This document shows positions 1-8,242 of a stretch of 64,000 nt of DNA, piece by piece. Numbering within the stretch: position 1 is the first letter of the stretch; each line of letters begins with the position of its first letter. The notes below the pieces were generated by a model. That model did no database searches. It saw nothing but the letters and a program-made list of their open reading frames with translations, and was not told where the DNA came from. The translations under genes and the position numbers were made by a program. This stretch comes from Roseiarcus sp963717215 (GTDB taxonomy: Bacteria > Pseudomonadota > Alphaproteobacteria > Rhizobiales > Beijerinckiaceae), in contig CAVQVS010000009.1 in NCBI GenBank assembly GCA_963717215.1, positions 372,001-436,000 on the forward strand. The letters are read 5' to 3'.

Positions 1-406
1 TATCGACAGCCGCCTTTCTGATCGCGACCGCGATCTGAAAAGGCTCCTTGTCCAGTTGGACGAGAAGGTCGCCTTTGCGCACCCGGTAGTTGTCGTCCAC
101 CAGAACCCTCGAAACCTGGCCCTTGACGCGGGCGGCGACGAACGTGACGTGACCGTTGACGTACGCATCGTCCGTCGAAACCGTGTTGAGGGTCGTCTGG
201 GCCCAGGGAACGCCGAACCAAAGGGCGCCGGCCAAGACCAGAACGCCCAGCGCGCCAAGCAGCATTTTTCGCCGGGGGTTGGCCTTAGGCTTCTCTGGTG
301 GGACGGTCGCGGCGCCAGGATTCTGCGGGGGCGACGGCGGGTCCGTGTTGCGAGTCGAGCTCGGCTTGTCGCCCAGTTCGGTTGACTGGCGGCTGTGCTC
401 GCTCAT
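1..406 (-). CDS. HlyD/EmrA-family efflux membrane fusion protein (5' part only)
   Basis: This is the N-terminal 135 residues of a periplasmic adaptor for an EmrAB- or HlyD-type exporter; the gene runs off the left edge. A Pro/Ser-rich cytoplasmic tail (residues 1-46) is followed by one membrane segment (about 48-68) and the family signature STDDAYVNG (77-85), then VKGQVSRVLVDDN and VRKGDLLVQLD, the start of the biotinyl-lipoyl-like hairpin. The ATG at 404-406 is the only start that gives the tail plus anchor. In this family the adaptor links an inner-membrane MFS or ABC pump to an outer-membrane channel. The partner gene would lie outside the window, so the substrate is unknown. Family assignment is firm; EmrA versus another HlyD subgroup is not. 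Confidence 0.85.
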   Translation of the reverse strand, partial: MSEHSRQSTELGDKPSSTRNTDPPSPPQNPGAATVPPEKPKANPRRKMLLGALGVLVLAGALWFGVPWAQTTLNTVSTDDAYVNGHVTFVAARVKGQVSRVLVDDNYRVRKGDLLVQLDKEPFQIAVAIRKAAVD

Positions 407-410
407 CGCA

Positions 411-924
411 GATTCCCGTCATCGAACGGAAGAATGGCAGCCGACCCTAACATCACGCAGGCTATTCCTTTGAACACCAGACCCGAGGCGCGATCACAAA
501 CTCGTGAAGGCCCCGCAGTTTGTTCCCGAGACACCTTCGGCCATCTTCCCTTGTTCTCCCGCGGTGCGTCGCGAGAGCTGAGCACGCGCCGGTGTTTGCA
601 AGTCTGTTCAGCTGCCGATCTGGCCTACGTAGAAGCCGAGACGGTTTTTCGACATCACCAGGCCGATGGAATCGGGCACGCCAACGCTACCCCCATCGCC
701 AGCGCCAGGATTGAAGTCTTCATCGTCCTTCTCCTCATCGCTCGTCGAGACTGACGATCCGCGCCTCAAGTTAAGTTCGCGGCAAGAGAACATCACAAGC
801 GTGGCGACTGATCGATAGGACAATGGTATCGCCGATACTTAGGTATCGCGCTGTTGGAGTCTGTGACGGCGGCGCCGTTGTCCGCTTTCTAGCTCTGTCG
901 TATCGCGAGCGAGTTGTGTCGGAC
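411..924. other. Gene-free stretch between EmrA-like and MOSC-reductase genes
   Basis: About 510 bases with no convincing gene. A 71-codon minus-strand reading frame at 608-823 has an acidic stretch and no recognisable family. I see no clear terminator. The upstream control region of the EmrA-like gene should be here. Confidence 0.5.
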
Positions 925-2673
925 TCAAAGGTCGAGAACGACATCGCCGACCGGACGCGAACAGCAAATGAGCAGATTGCCGGTCGCTGGCAGGTCGAGC
1001 GGCTGGGGCTCGTACATGATCTTTCCCGAGACGAGACCGCTTTCACAATTGTGGCAGACCCCGCTCCGGCATGCCCAGCGCACCGGGACGTCGCACGCCT
1101 CCGCGAGTTCCAGCATGCTCTGATAGACCACCGGATTCCAGTGGGCCGTTATGCCGCTGCGCGCGAACGAGACGAGAGCACCGGTTTCGAGGTCGAGCGG
1201 TGGCGGATGCGGTGTCTTTGCCGGAGCGCCGACGACCCCCGGCGTGGACGATTCGCCGCCGTTGAATATCTCCAGGTGAATGCTGTCTGGCCGGACGCCG
1301 AATTCCGCTAGGGCCGCTCTCATGTCGGCCATGAAGCGGGTCGGCCCGCACAAGTAGACGTCAGCGTCCGGCGTTATTCCGGCTTCGTCGAACACCGCTC
1401 GCGAGAGGTAGCCTGCGGCGTCAAAGTCCGTTCCAAGCCGATCTGCGGCCTCTGGTTGGCTGAAGCAGACATAGCTGCGGGCGAGCGACAGGTTCGAGAC
1501 AAGACGCCGCACCTCGGCCGCGAACGGAAAGTGCTTTCCGTCGCGTGCGGCGTGCAGCCACAGCACCGGGCGCTTCGAATGCGCCGAGGAGATAGCGTAA
1601 AGCATCGCGAGGACGGGTGTCGCCCCGATGCCGGCGCTGAGGAGCACGACGGGCGACTCGCCGGACCGCAGGACAAAGCTCCCGCGCGGCGAGCTGACCT
1701 CGAGAACACTTCCCACCCGGACATGGTCTCTTAGGTAGGCGCCCGCGGCGCCGTTCGGCTCGATCTTCACGCTGATCCGGTAGCGTTCCGTCGAGACGGC
1801 TCCTGAAAGCGAGTAGCTGCGAAAGAGCGGCGCGCCGCCGATGCCTGGAAGAAGCAGCACCACGTACTGGCCAGGCAGCGCTTCCGGCAACGGCTCGCCG
1901 TCAGCGCACTGCATCGTCAGCGACACGACATCAGCCGCTTCCTGGTCAATCGCCGATACCCTCAGCGGCCGGAATCCCGACGCGGCCGGGTGAGCAGCCG
2001 ACGCCGGCGCCAGCCCTGCGTTGCCGTCCGACCGGCTACCTAGCAAGGCGACGAACGACGACTGCCAGCCAGGCGAGAGCGCCGCAATCTGCAACGCTCG
2101 CTCCAGTCGTTCACGCGGGTGCTGAGGTGAATAGAGCAGGGCGTTGATCTCAGCGACCGACATCTGCTCCTTACCCTCATCGACCTTTGCGATCTCGTCG
2201 CCTGCGCCAACCTCGCCTTCCTCGAGGACGCGGAAGTAGAATCCGGGCCGCCCGCTGGAGGTCAGGAACGCGGCCATGCGAGGCTCGTTCATGCGAATGC
2301 CGACGCGATAGCAGGTGACCCTGGGCTGCGTGACCTCGAGCAAAGCGCCGCCAATCCGATACCGATCGCCGATATAGACGCCGTCGTCAGGCAACCCTTC
2401 GACTGTGAAGTTCTCGCCGAATTGTCCGTAGACAAAGTCGGTCCTGTGGAGTTGCGCCTGCCAGTAGCGATAGGAGTCGATCTGATAGACAAAGACGGCG
2501 CGGTGCTCCCCTCCGTGCCCGGCGAGATCGCCCTGACCGTCTCCGTCGAGGTTCAGTTTACCGACGCGACGTCGCCCGTTCGCCGAATCCTTCCAAACGC
2601 CGGTGTGCACTGTCCTGCCTCTCCACACGATGTCGCGTGGTAGACCGATATTCACAGACAACAATCGGGCCAT
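925..2673 (-). CDS. MOSC domain / FAD-NAD reductase / 2Fe-2S ferredoxin fusion protein
   Basis: A 582-residue three-part protein. Residues 1 to about 155 form a YiiM-like MOSC domain (LNLDGDGQGDLAGHGG, GQFGENFTVEG, and a Cys in the VTCYRVGIR segment), a fold known to handle molybdenum-cofactor sulfur chemistry or N-hydroxylated substrates. Residues about 235-450 are a ferredoxin-reductase module with the FAD motif RSYSLSG and the NAD-binding segment LLSAGIGATPVLAML. The C-terminus is a plant-type 2Fe-2S ferredoxin with C535, C540, C543 and C570. Together this predicts an NAD(P)H-FAD-FeS electron chain feeding a MOSC domain. It stands alone on the minus strand with no obvious partner. The physiological substrate is unknown; N-hydroxylated compound reduction, as for YcbX/YiiM, is an inference. 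Confidence 0.88.
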   Translation of the reverse strand: MARLLSVNIGLPRDIVWRGRTVHTGVWKDSANGRRRVGKLNLDGDGQGDLAGHGGEHRAVFVYQIDSYRYWQAQLHRTDFVYGQFGENFTVEGLPDDGVYIGDRYRIGGALLEVTQPRVTCYRVGIRMNEPRMAAFLTSSGRPGFYFRVLEEGEVGAGDEIAKVDEGKEQMSVAEINALLYSPQHPRERLERALQIAALSPGWQSSFVALLGSRSDGNAGLAPASAAHPAASGFRPLRVSAIDQEAADVVSLTMQCADGEPLPEALPGQYVVLLLPGIGGAPLFRSYSLSGAVSTERYRISVKIEPNGAAGAYLRDHVRVGSVLEVSSPRGSFVLRSGESPVVLLSAGIGATPVLAMLYAISSAHSKRPVLWLHAARDGKHFPFAAEVRRLVSNLSLARSYVCFSQPEAADRLGTDFDAAGYLSRAVFDEAGITPDADVYLCGPTRFMADMRAALAEFGVRPDSIHLEIFNGGESSTPGVVGAPAKTPHPPPLDLETGALVSFARSGITAHWNPVVYQSMLELAEACDVPVRWACRSGVCHNCESGLVSGKIMYEPQPLDLPATGNLLICCSRPVGDVVLDL

Positions 2674-2854
2674 TTTACCCTACCTCATCGCGCAGGTCGT
2701 CGCATCCACGGGAGATCTCCTTTCACGAATTCGTAGAGGAGAGGGCTGAGTACTGCGCAGGCCTCGGAGCCGCCAGTAGCGGATGGTGTTGCCAATACGA
2801 TGGTGTCAGTCCGGCTTTTCCTCCGACGACAAGGCGCTCAGTTGCTTCTCAGCA

Positions 2855-3847
2855 TTACCAGCAAAGGGCGGCCGTCTTGACCGGAGCGTCCCATAGCCGG
2901 ATCAGCGGCTCGTCAAGCAGGCTGACGGTCAGAGAGCAGCCGGCCATGTCGAGGGAAGTGACCAGCGAGCCGGTCAGGTGCCGGACGACTTTAAGACCAC
3001 GGCCCGCAAGGATGCGTCGGGCGGCGTTGACCATGAGGTAGAGCTCCATCAACGGAGTTCCGCCAAAGCCATTGACCAGTAGAAGACATTCGCTCCCCGC
3101 AGGCGGCGCGAGATCGCCGAGGATTGCGCCCAGCATGTCCTCGGCGATCGCGTCGGCCGACGCCAGCTTGCTGCGCCGGCGCCCAGGTTCGCCATGGATA
3201 CCGACTCCCACTTCCATTTCATCGGCGGCAAGTTCGAACGTTGGCTTGCCTGCGGCTGGCACGGTGCATGGGCTCAAGGCGACGCCGAATGATCGCGTGC
3301 GGTCGTTCACCTTGCGGCCGAGCTCCCGCAGGTCCTCGAGTTCCATCGCCTGTTCGGCGCCGGCGCCGACAATTTTCTCCACCACAAGCGTGCCAGCGAC
3401 GCCGCGCCTGCCGGTCGACCAGGTCGAGTTGGGCACCGCAACGTCGTCGTTCGTCACTACCGTCATGATCTTCCGGCCTTCCGCCGCGGCAAGCTCGCCC
3501 GCCATCTCGAAATTCATGACGTCGCCTTCGTAATTCTTGACGATCAGCACTGAGCCTGCGCCAGTGTCGACCGCCTCGATCGCGGCCGCCATTTGGTCGG
3601 GCGTTGGGGACGTGAACACCTGGCCTGGGCAGGCTGCGTCCAGCATGCCGTGGCCGACGAAGCCCGCATGCAGGGGTTCGTGGCCGGAGCCCCCGCCGGA
3701 TATCAGCGCGACCTTGCCTGGGCTGAGCACGCGGCGGCGGACGAACTTTCGATCGGTCCCCAGTTCGACAATGTCTGCGTGCGCGGCCGCGAAGCCGTCG
3801 AGGCTTTCGTCGAGCATCGCATCGACCGCATTCATCAGCCTCTTCAT
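2855..3847 (-). CDS. dhaK: Dihydroxyacetone kinase, DHA-binding subunit DhaK
   Basis: Substrate-binding subunit of the PTS-dependent dihydroxyacetone kinase, which makes DHA phosphate with phosphate passed from DhaM via the ADP of DhaL. It is 330 residues, as usual for the family. The GGGSGHEPLH segment (51-60) and the motif VGVGIHGEPG are present; the His in the latter is residue 218, the same number as the E. coli His that binds DHA as a hemiaminal. The C-terminus (RLWDAPVKTAALCW) is intact. It is the last gene of the operon that begins at 12899, 42 bases downstream of a small HTH gene. Transcription of the ABC importer genes and the kinase together suggests the imported polyol is converted to DHA and phosphorylated. 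Confidence 0.96.
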   Translation of the reverse strand: MKRLMNAVDAMLDESLDGFAAAHADIVELGTDRKFVRRRVLSPGKVALISGGGSGHEPLHAGFVGHGMLDAACPGQVFTSPTPDQMAAAIEAVDTGAGSVLIVKNYEGDVMNFEMAGELAAAEGRKIMTVVTNDDVAVPNSTWSTGRRGVAGTLVVEKIVGAGAEQAMELEDLRELGRKVNDRTRSFGVALSPCTVPAAGKPTFELAADEMEVGVGIHGEPGRRRSKLASADAIAEDMLGAILGDLAPPAGSECLLLVNGFGGTPLMELYLMVNAARRILAGRGLKVVRHLTGSLVTSLDMAGCSLTVSLLDEPLIRLWDAPVKTAALCW

Positions 3848-3889
3848 TCCGATTTCCTCCGTCTTGACCGGCGTTCGAACGCGCCGGCT

Positions 3890-4303
3890 TCAGTCTTTCA
3901 GCAGAGTCGCGAGGCGTGCGACATGGCGCCCGTATTCCGCGATCAGGGCGTCAAGCGCCTGGTTTCGCCGCGCGTTTCCCAAATCAGGCACCGTGAGTGT
4001 GACGACCCGCGTTTCCACAACCTCTTCGCCGGTTTCACGCCGACCTGGATGCGCGTTGTCATAGACGGCAAGAAACGCAGTCCGATCGGCGGGCGAGAAG
4101 TGGCAAACCTCGAAAATGGTTTCGAGATGCTGAGCCGGGATCGGCATCGCGTAGGCCGGATTGACCAATTGCGACACGAAAGAACGGTTGGCGCCAAGCG
4201 CAACCGCAAGGCGCGCGCGCGTGCCGGAAGGGCGGTTGTCGCACAATGTCTGGAGCAGCCGCTTGTAGTCAGCGACCGTCTCGCCGCCGACGGCGTTGTT
4301 CAT
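3890..4303 (-). CDS. Small helix-turn-helix protein inside the dha operon
   Basis: A 137-residue protein whose ATG overlaps the Enzyme I stop (ATGA). Residues about 25-60 read as an XRE-like helix-turn-helix (RLAVALGANRSFVSQLVNP), followed by a helical region with many Arg and Glu residues and no transmembrane segment. Position between ptsI-like and dhaK, and the coupling to both, suggest it senses or controls DHA flux, in place of the DhaR, DhaS or DeoR-type regulators found with other dha operons. DNA binding and autoregulation are inferences. I do not recognise a named family. Confidence 0.7.
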   Translation of the reverse strand: MNNAVGGETVADYKRLLQTLCDNRPSGTRARLAVALGANRSFVSQLVNPAYAMPIPAQHLETIFEVCHFSPADRTAFLAVYDNAHPGRRETGEEVVETRVVTLTVPDLGNARRNQALDALIAEYGRHVARLATLLKD

Positions 4304-5910
4304 AGCGTCGCCTCACGCAGATCGACCGCGGCGATCGCCTGCTTGGCCGCGGCGACGGACTGAGGCGCGACCGACAGCGAACGTAAGCCCGCGCGCAGCA
4401 AGGCGCCGATCACCCGAGGTTCGCCGCCGGCGTCGCCGCAAAGACTGACTTCGCGTCCCGATTCCCGCCCGAACCGAGCGATGGATGCAATCAGTCGGAG
4501 CACCGCCGGGTTCAGCGGGTCGGCGAGATCGGTGACGGCGCCGATATCGCGGCCGGCGGCGGTGACGTACTGGGTGAGGTCGTTCGAGCCGATCGAAAAG
4601 AAGTCGGCGTCGAAAAGGTCGACGGCGATCGCGGCGGCCGGCACCTCGATCATGATCCCGAGTTTCGGGCGCCCGGCGGGAACACGGTCGAGCGCGAGGC
4701 TCGTCATGGTCTCGTCCAAGTGCGTCCGCGCCGCCTCGAGTTCCGCCGGCACGGTCACCATGGGCAGCATGACGCGCAGGTCGCCATGCACCGCGGCGCG
4801 CGCGAGCGCACGAAGCTGGGTTTGGAACAGGGCGGGATGGCGCAATGACAACCGGATCCCTCGAACGCCGAGGAACGGATTGCTTTCGCCGCTCATCGTC
4901 ACGCCATCGATGGGCTTGTCGCCGCCGGCGTCCAGCGTCCGTATGGTGACAGGACGACCCCGGGCCCAGGCGAGGATGCGGCGATAGGCCTCGTATTGCG
5001 CCTCCTCGTTCGGCGGCCCGCCAGGTCCGTAAAACATGAGTTCCGTGCGCACGAGGCCAATACCCTCGCAAATTGCCGGATCGATCCCATCGAGCTCCTC
5101 GGCGCTCGCGGCGTTGAGGTTCACAGAGATCGCGGTTCCGTCCTTGGTTATCGCCGGCCGCTGACGGAAGAGCGCGGCGGCTGCGGCCGCGGCCTCCGCG
5201 CGGCCGGCCCTCGCGGCGAAAGCGGTGCGGGTGTCGTCCGTCGGATCCAGCACCACTTCGCCGCTGGCAGCGTCGACAAGCGCCTCGCGGCCGGCCATCG
5301 AGGCGGCGGCGGCGCCGAGGCCCACGACCATCGGCACGCGACGGGCGCGCGCGAGCATGGCGACGTGGCTGGTCGGGCTGCCCTCGGTCAACACAATGGC
5401 GCCCCCTTGCGCCCAGTCGATGCCGAGAAAGCGCGAGAGAGGCAGGTCGGCTGCAACCACCACGGAGCCGCCGGGAATCGGCGTGCCGTCCGCCGCAGGC
5501 GCCAGATGCCCGAGCACACGGTCGCGAATGTCCTCGAGATCGGCTGCGCGAGCGGAGAAATAGGCGTCCTCGGAGTTCCGATAGCCGGTGATTTCGACGG
5601 CCATTGTAGTGTCCCACGCCGCGGACGAAGACTCGCCAGCTGAGATGGATTCGAACGCGGGCCGGGCGAGTTCATCGTCGGACAGCATCGCCGCCTGAAA
5701 GGCGAGCATGTCGCCGGCGTCACCGGAAGCCCCTTGCGCTAAAGCTTCGACTTCGGCCAGCGCCTGCTTAACCGCGTCCTTCAGCGCGAGGGTCTCCTGC
5801 GCCGGCGTGCCGGCCTTGCCGTGCAGCCGCTTGGCGGCGCCAAGCACGGTCACGACGCCCTCCGCCATGCCTGGCGCCGCGCTTCGACCGAAAAGGCGAA
5901 GCTCAGCCAT
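4300..5910 (-). CDS. ptsI: PTS Enzyme I (phosphoenolpyruvate-protein phosphotransferase) of the DHA system
   Basis: Takes phosphate from PEP and passes it to HPr. The phosphorylatable His lies in GSPTSHVAMLARARRVP and the PEP-binding half carries IGSNDLTQYVTAAGR and the active-site Cys in SLCGDAGGEP, so all catalytic elements are visible. The start at 5910 (MAELRLFGRS) gives 536 residues and overlaps the HPr stop by 8 bases; an upstream in-frame extension would lie wholly inside the HPr gene and is Arg-rich, so it was rejected. Embedded between HPr and the HTH gene, this looks like an Enzyme I dedicated to DhaM rather than a general sugar PTS, as no sugar EIIBC permease is in the window. Confidence 0.93.
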   Translation of the reverse strand: MAELRLFGRSAAPGMAEGVVTVLGAAKRLHGKAGTPAQETLALKDAVKQALAEVEALAQGASGDAGDMLAFQAAMLSDDELARPAFESISAGESSSAAWDTTMAVEITGYRNSEDAYFSARAADLEDIRDRVLGHLAPAADGTPIPGGSVVVAADLPLSRFLGIDWAQGGAIVLTEGSPTSHVAMLARARRVPMVVGLGAAAASMAGREALVDAASGEVVLDPTDDTRTAFAARAGRAEAAAAAAALFRQRPAITKDGTAISVNLNAASAEELDGIDPAICEGIGLVRTELMFYGPGGPPNEEAQYEAYRRILAWARGRPVTIRTLDAGGDKPIDGVTMSGESNPFLGVRGIRLSLRHPALFQTQLRALARAAVHGDLRVMLPMVTVPAELEAARTHLDETMTSLALDRVPAGRPKLGIMIEVPAAAIAVDLFDADFFSIGSNDLTQYVTAAGRDIGAVTDLADPLNPAVLRLIASIARFGRESGREVSLCGDAGGEPRVIGALLRAGLRSLSVAPQSVAAAKQAIAAVDLREATL

Positions 5911-6244
5911 GGCTCTGATCTGCGGGCTGATCCATCGCCTCACCAAAACCATCGCGCACCAGACCCACGAGCGCCGCCGTCGCAGCACGTGCGCCCTTGC
6001 CCGACGCGCGCACATGCAGGACCGCGCCGCGGGGCGCCTTTACGCGCATGACCTTCACCGGGCTCTTGGCGTCCACCCACGGTCCGTCGGCAGATAGCGC
6101 GATCTCGACGCGGCAGTCGAAGGTCTTGGCAACCTGTGTAAGCTTGACCGACGGCCGCGCATGAAGACCCACCGCGTTGATCAGCTCCGCGCGGTCAGTC
6201 GCCTGTTCGGATGCGGTCTCGTCCTTCATTGCCGCGTCCTTCAT
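5903..6244 (-). CDS. HPr-like phosphocarrier protein of the DHA kinase relay
   Basis: 113 residues, HPr fold. The phosphoryl-accepting His (residue 28) sits in GLHARPSVKL, and the later KVMRVKAPRGA region replaces the usual regulatory Ser46 region, with no clear Ser-46 equivalent, which suggests it is a simple carrier rather than a catabolite-control switch. The start is set by the ATGA overlap with the DhaM stop; ATG codons at 6244 and 6229 are both possible. It sits between dhaM and ptsI. In several organisms HPr, EI and DhaM domains are fused in one chain; here they are three overlapping genes. Confidence 0.92.
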   Translation of the reverse strand: MKDAAMKDETASEQATDRAELINAVGLHARPSVKLTQVAKTFDCRVEIALSADGPWVDAKSPVKVMRVKAPRGAVLHVRASGKGARAATAALVGLVRDGFGEAMDQPADQSHG

Positions 6245-6630
6245 TGAGGGGAAAGCTCCTCGGCCGTGCGTCTGACTGTTTCTAATGTCGAACCGCCGGA
6301 GGCCTCTGTGGCAGCCATGACCGCGCCTTCGACTATCGGGGCGTTGCACACAACCACGCGGCCACGCCGCTCCGCGTCAAGCATTTCGACCGCCATTTCG
6401 CTGTTCGTTTCGGCGCCCCCCAGGTCGACCAGAATGGCCACCCCGGCTTCCGACCACGCGCGGTCGATCGCATCCAGGATTGACTCGACGCCGGTTCCAA
6501 GCCCACCTCCCGGATCGCCGCCGGTGTAGGCCAGATTCACGCCGTCGCCCACCATTTGGCGCACCATGTCCGCCGCGCCCTCGGCAATCTTGGGCGAGTG
6601 CGACACGATTACGATCCCGACATTCGCCAA
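6241..6630 (-). CDS. dhaM: DHA kinase phosphotransfer subunit DhaM (EIIA-like domain)
   Basis: 129 residues, a mannose-EIIA-like domain. The acceptor His is residue 11 in GIVIVSHSPKIAEG, and GGDPGGGLGTGVESILDAI and LVDLGGAETNSEMA are the conserved family segments. It is the short form, lacking the fused HPr and EI domains of E. coli DhaM, which here are the next two genes. It receives phosphate from HPr and rephosphorylates the ADP tightly bound to DhaL. It starts three bases after the DhaL stop and ends overlapping HPr, so the relay proteins should be made in fixed proportion. Confidence 0.94.
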   Translation of the reverse strand: MANVGIVIVSHSPKIAEGAADMVRQMVGDGVNLAYTGGDPGGGLGTGVESILDAIDRAWSEAGVAILVDLGGAETNSEMAVEMLDAERRGRVVVCNAPIVEGAVMAATEASGGSTLETVRRTAEELSPQ

Positions 6631-6633
6631 CCT

Positions 6634-7229
6634 TCAGTCCTCCAGCACCCGGCATACGCAGGCGATCATCAGCGCTGTCGATCGCGCGCCGGGGTCCATA
6701 TGGCCAACCGAACGCTCGCCCAGGAACGAGGCCCGGCCGCGCGTCGCGAGCATCAGAATCGTTGCATCGGCAGCGCTTGCGGCGACGATCGGCAACCGAC
6801 CTCGAAGGTCCGCGCCGCCTTCGGCGAGGGCGGCCTGGACGGGCGTCAGAACGTCGAGCATGGTCTTCTGGCCTGGCTGCGATTTGCCGCGGGCTTGGAC
6901 CGCTTCTACCGCCTTGCTGAAGGCCGCCGGCAGATTCGAGCCGTCTGGAGCGATCTCCTTGCTCAGCGCGAGAAAAAGCGTGCCGTAAAGTGGGCCGGAG
7001 GCGCCCCCACTTTCATAACAAGTTGCGTGCCAATAGCCTTAAGCGCTTCCGGCAGCGGCTTCGCCGCCGTCACGTGGGCGTCCGCCCGCACGGCCTCGAA
7101 GCCTCGTTTCATGTTGATTCCATGATCGCCGTCGCCCACCGCCTGATCAAGAGCGGTCAGTTCATCGGCATGAGCGATCACATCGTCGGAAACGGCGACA
7201 ATCAGGCGGTGCAGAACGGCCGGAGTCAT
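6634..7229 (-). CDS. dhaL: DHA kinase ADP-binding subunit DhaL (interrupted by a one-base deletion)
   Basis: The N-terminal part (7229 down to about 7008) contains the nucleotide/Mg site motif LTALDQAVGDGDHGIN, and the C-terminal part (from about 7003 to 6634) contains the DhaL end with RASFLGERSVGHMDPGA. Between them the run of five C at 7004-7008 shifts the frame. Adding one base restores KVGGASGPLYGTLFLALS, the expected DhaL sequence, and a 198-residue protein of normal length. Either the assembly has a homopolymer error or the gene is a recent pseudogene; the intact neighbours of the relay favour an error. Its ATG overlaps the stop of the ABC ATPase gene (ATGA), tying the kinase to the importer. 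Confidence 0.88.
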
Positions 7230-8242
7230 GCGCGCACCCGTTCGCCTGCAGCGTCGAAGAAGAGAGGATCAGTCAGCGCGATGGCCACTTCGTCGCCCGG
7301 CCCGAGCCCAGAATCGGGATCAGCCAGGGTGATGAAATCACGCTCCCCGAGATCGACATGCAAATGATCCTGATCGCCAAGATGCTCGACCCATTTGACG
7401 CGGCCCGAGGCGCGCTTCCCGCTGGCTTTGCTGATGTGGGCGTGCTCGGTGCGAACGCCGACCGTCGTTGCACTCTCCGGCATCGCGATGTCGGGAAACA
7501 GAGAGCGTGGCGCGAGGTTGATCGATGGGCTGCCCAGGCGCGCGGCCACGTAGACGTTCAGCGGATCCTCGTAGACTTGTCGTGGCGTGCCAACCTGGAC
7601 CAGCCGGCCGTTCTCGATGACGCCCACGCGAGTGCCGAGCGTCATCGCCTCGGTCTGGTCGTGGGTGACATAGAGGATCGTGGCGCCGAGGTCTGTTTGG
7701 ATGCGCTTGAGCTCGATGCGCAGTTCGGCGCGCAACTTGGCGTCCAGCGACGAGAGCGGCTCGTCCATCAGGTAGATGGCCGGTGAACGAACCAGAGCGC
7801 GGCCGATCGCTACGCGCTGCATCTGGCCGCCAGAAAGCCTGGTGACCCGCTCCTCCAGTTTCTCGGAGATCCGCAGCAGCGCCGCGACTTCGTTCACCCG
7901 TTGCCGGATCCGCGGTTCGGGCGAACGCCGTGCGGGAGAACGCAACGGGAAGGCCAAATTGTCGAACACCGAGAGATGTGGGTAGAGCGAATATTGCTGG
8001 AAAACGAAGGCGACGTCGCGCTGCGCGGGCGAGGCGTCTGTGACGTCCTGGCCGGCGATACGGATGCGTCCGGCGTCCGGCCGCTCGAGGCCGGCGACCA
8101 AGCGCAAAGTCGTCGTCTTGCCCGCGCCAGTCGGCCCAAGCAGCACCACGAAGGCGCCGTCGTCGATGGTGAGCGACAGATCGGAGACGGCGTTCGTCGC
8201 GCCGAAGCTTTTCGAAACGTTCTCGAGTACGACCTCAGCCAT
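7226..8242 (-). CDS. ABC transporter ATP-binding protein (MalK/UgpC type, GlpT-like)
   Basis: About 338 residues, a CUT1-type ATPase with C-terminal TOBE-like domain. Walker A is GPTGAGKTTT, the signature is LSGGQMQRVAIGRAL, Walker B is YLMDEPLSSLDA and the switch His is in YVTHDQTEAM. The start at 8242 (MAEVVLENVSKSFG) overlaps the upstream ATPase gene by 8 bases; a 33-residue Arg/Ser-rich extension in the same frame was rejected. Two different ATPases for one importer is the arrangement described for the rhizobial glycerol transporter GlpSTPQUV. It would form a heterodimer with the product of 8235-9347 beneath the two permeases. Confidence 0.93.
   Translation of the reverse strand: MAEVVLENVSKSFGATNAVSDLSLTIDDGAFVVLLGPTGAGKTTTLRLVAGLERPDAGRIRIAGQDVTDASPAQRDVAFVFQQYSLYPHLSVFDNLAFPLRSPARRSPEPRIRQRVNEVAALLRISEKLEERVTRLSGGQMQRVAIGRALVRSPAIYLMDEPLSSLDAKLRAELRIELKRIQTDLGATILYVTHDQTEAMTLGTRVGVIENGRLVQVGTPRQVYEDPLNVYVAARLGSPSINLAPRSLFPDIAMPESATTVGVRTEHAHISKASGKRASGRVKWVEHLGDQDHLHVDLGERDFITLADPDSGLGPGDEVAIALTDPLFFDAAGERVRA

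Noticed and set aside
608..823. Minus-strand 71-codon frame upstream of the MOSC gene
   Set aside because: No recognisable family, weak start, acidic low-complexity segment; not enough evidence to call a gene.
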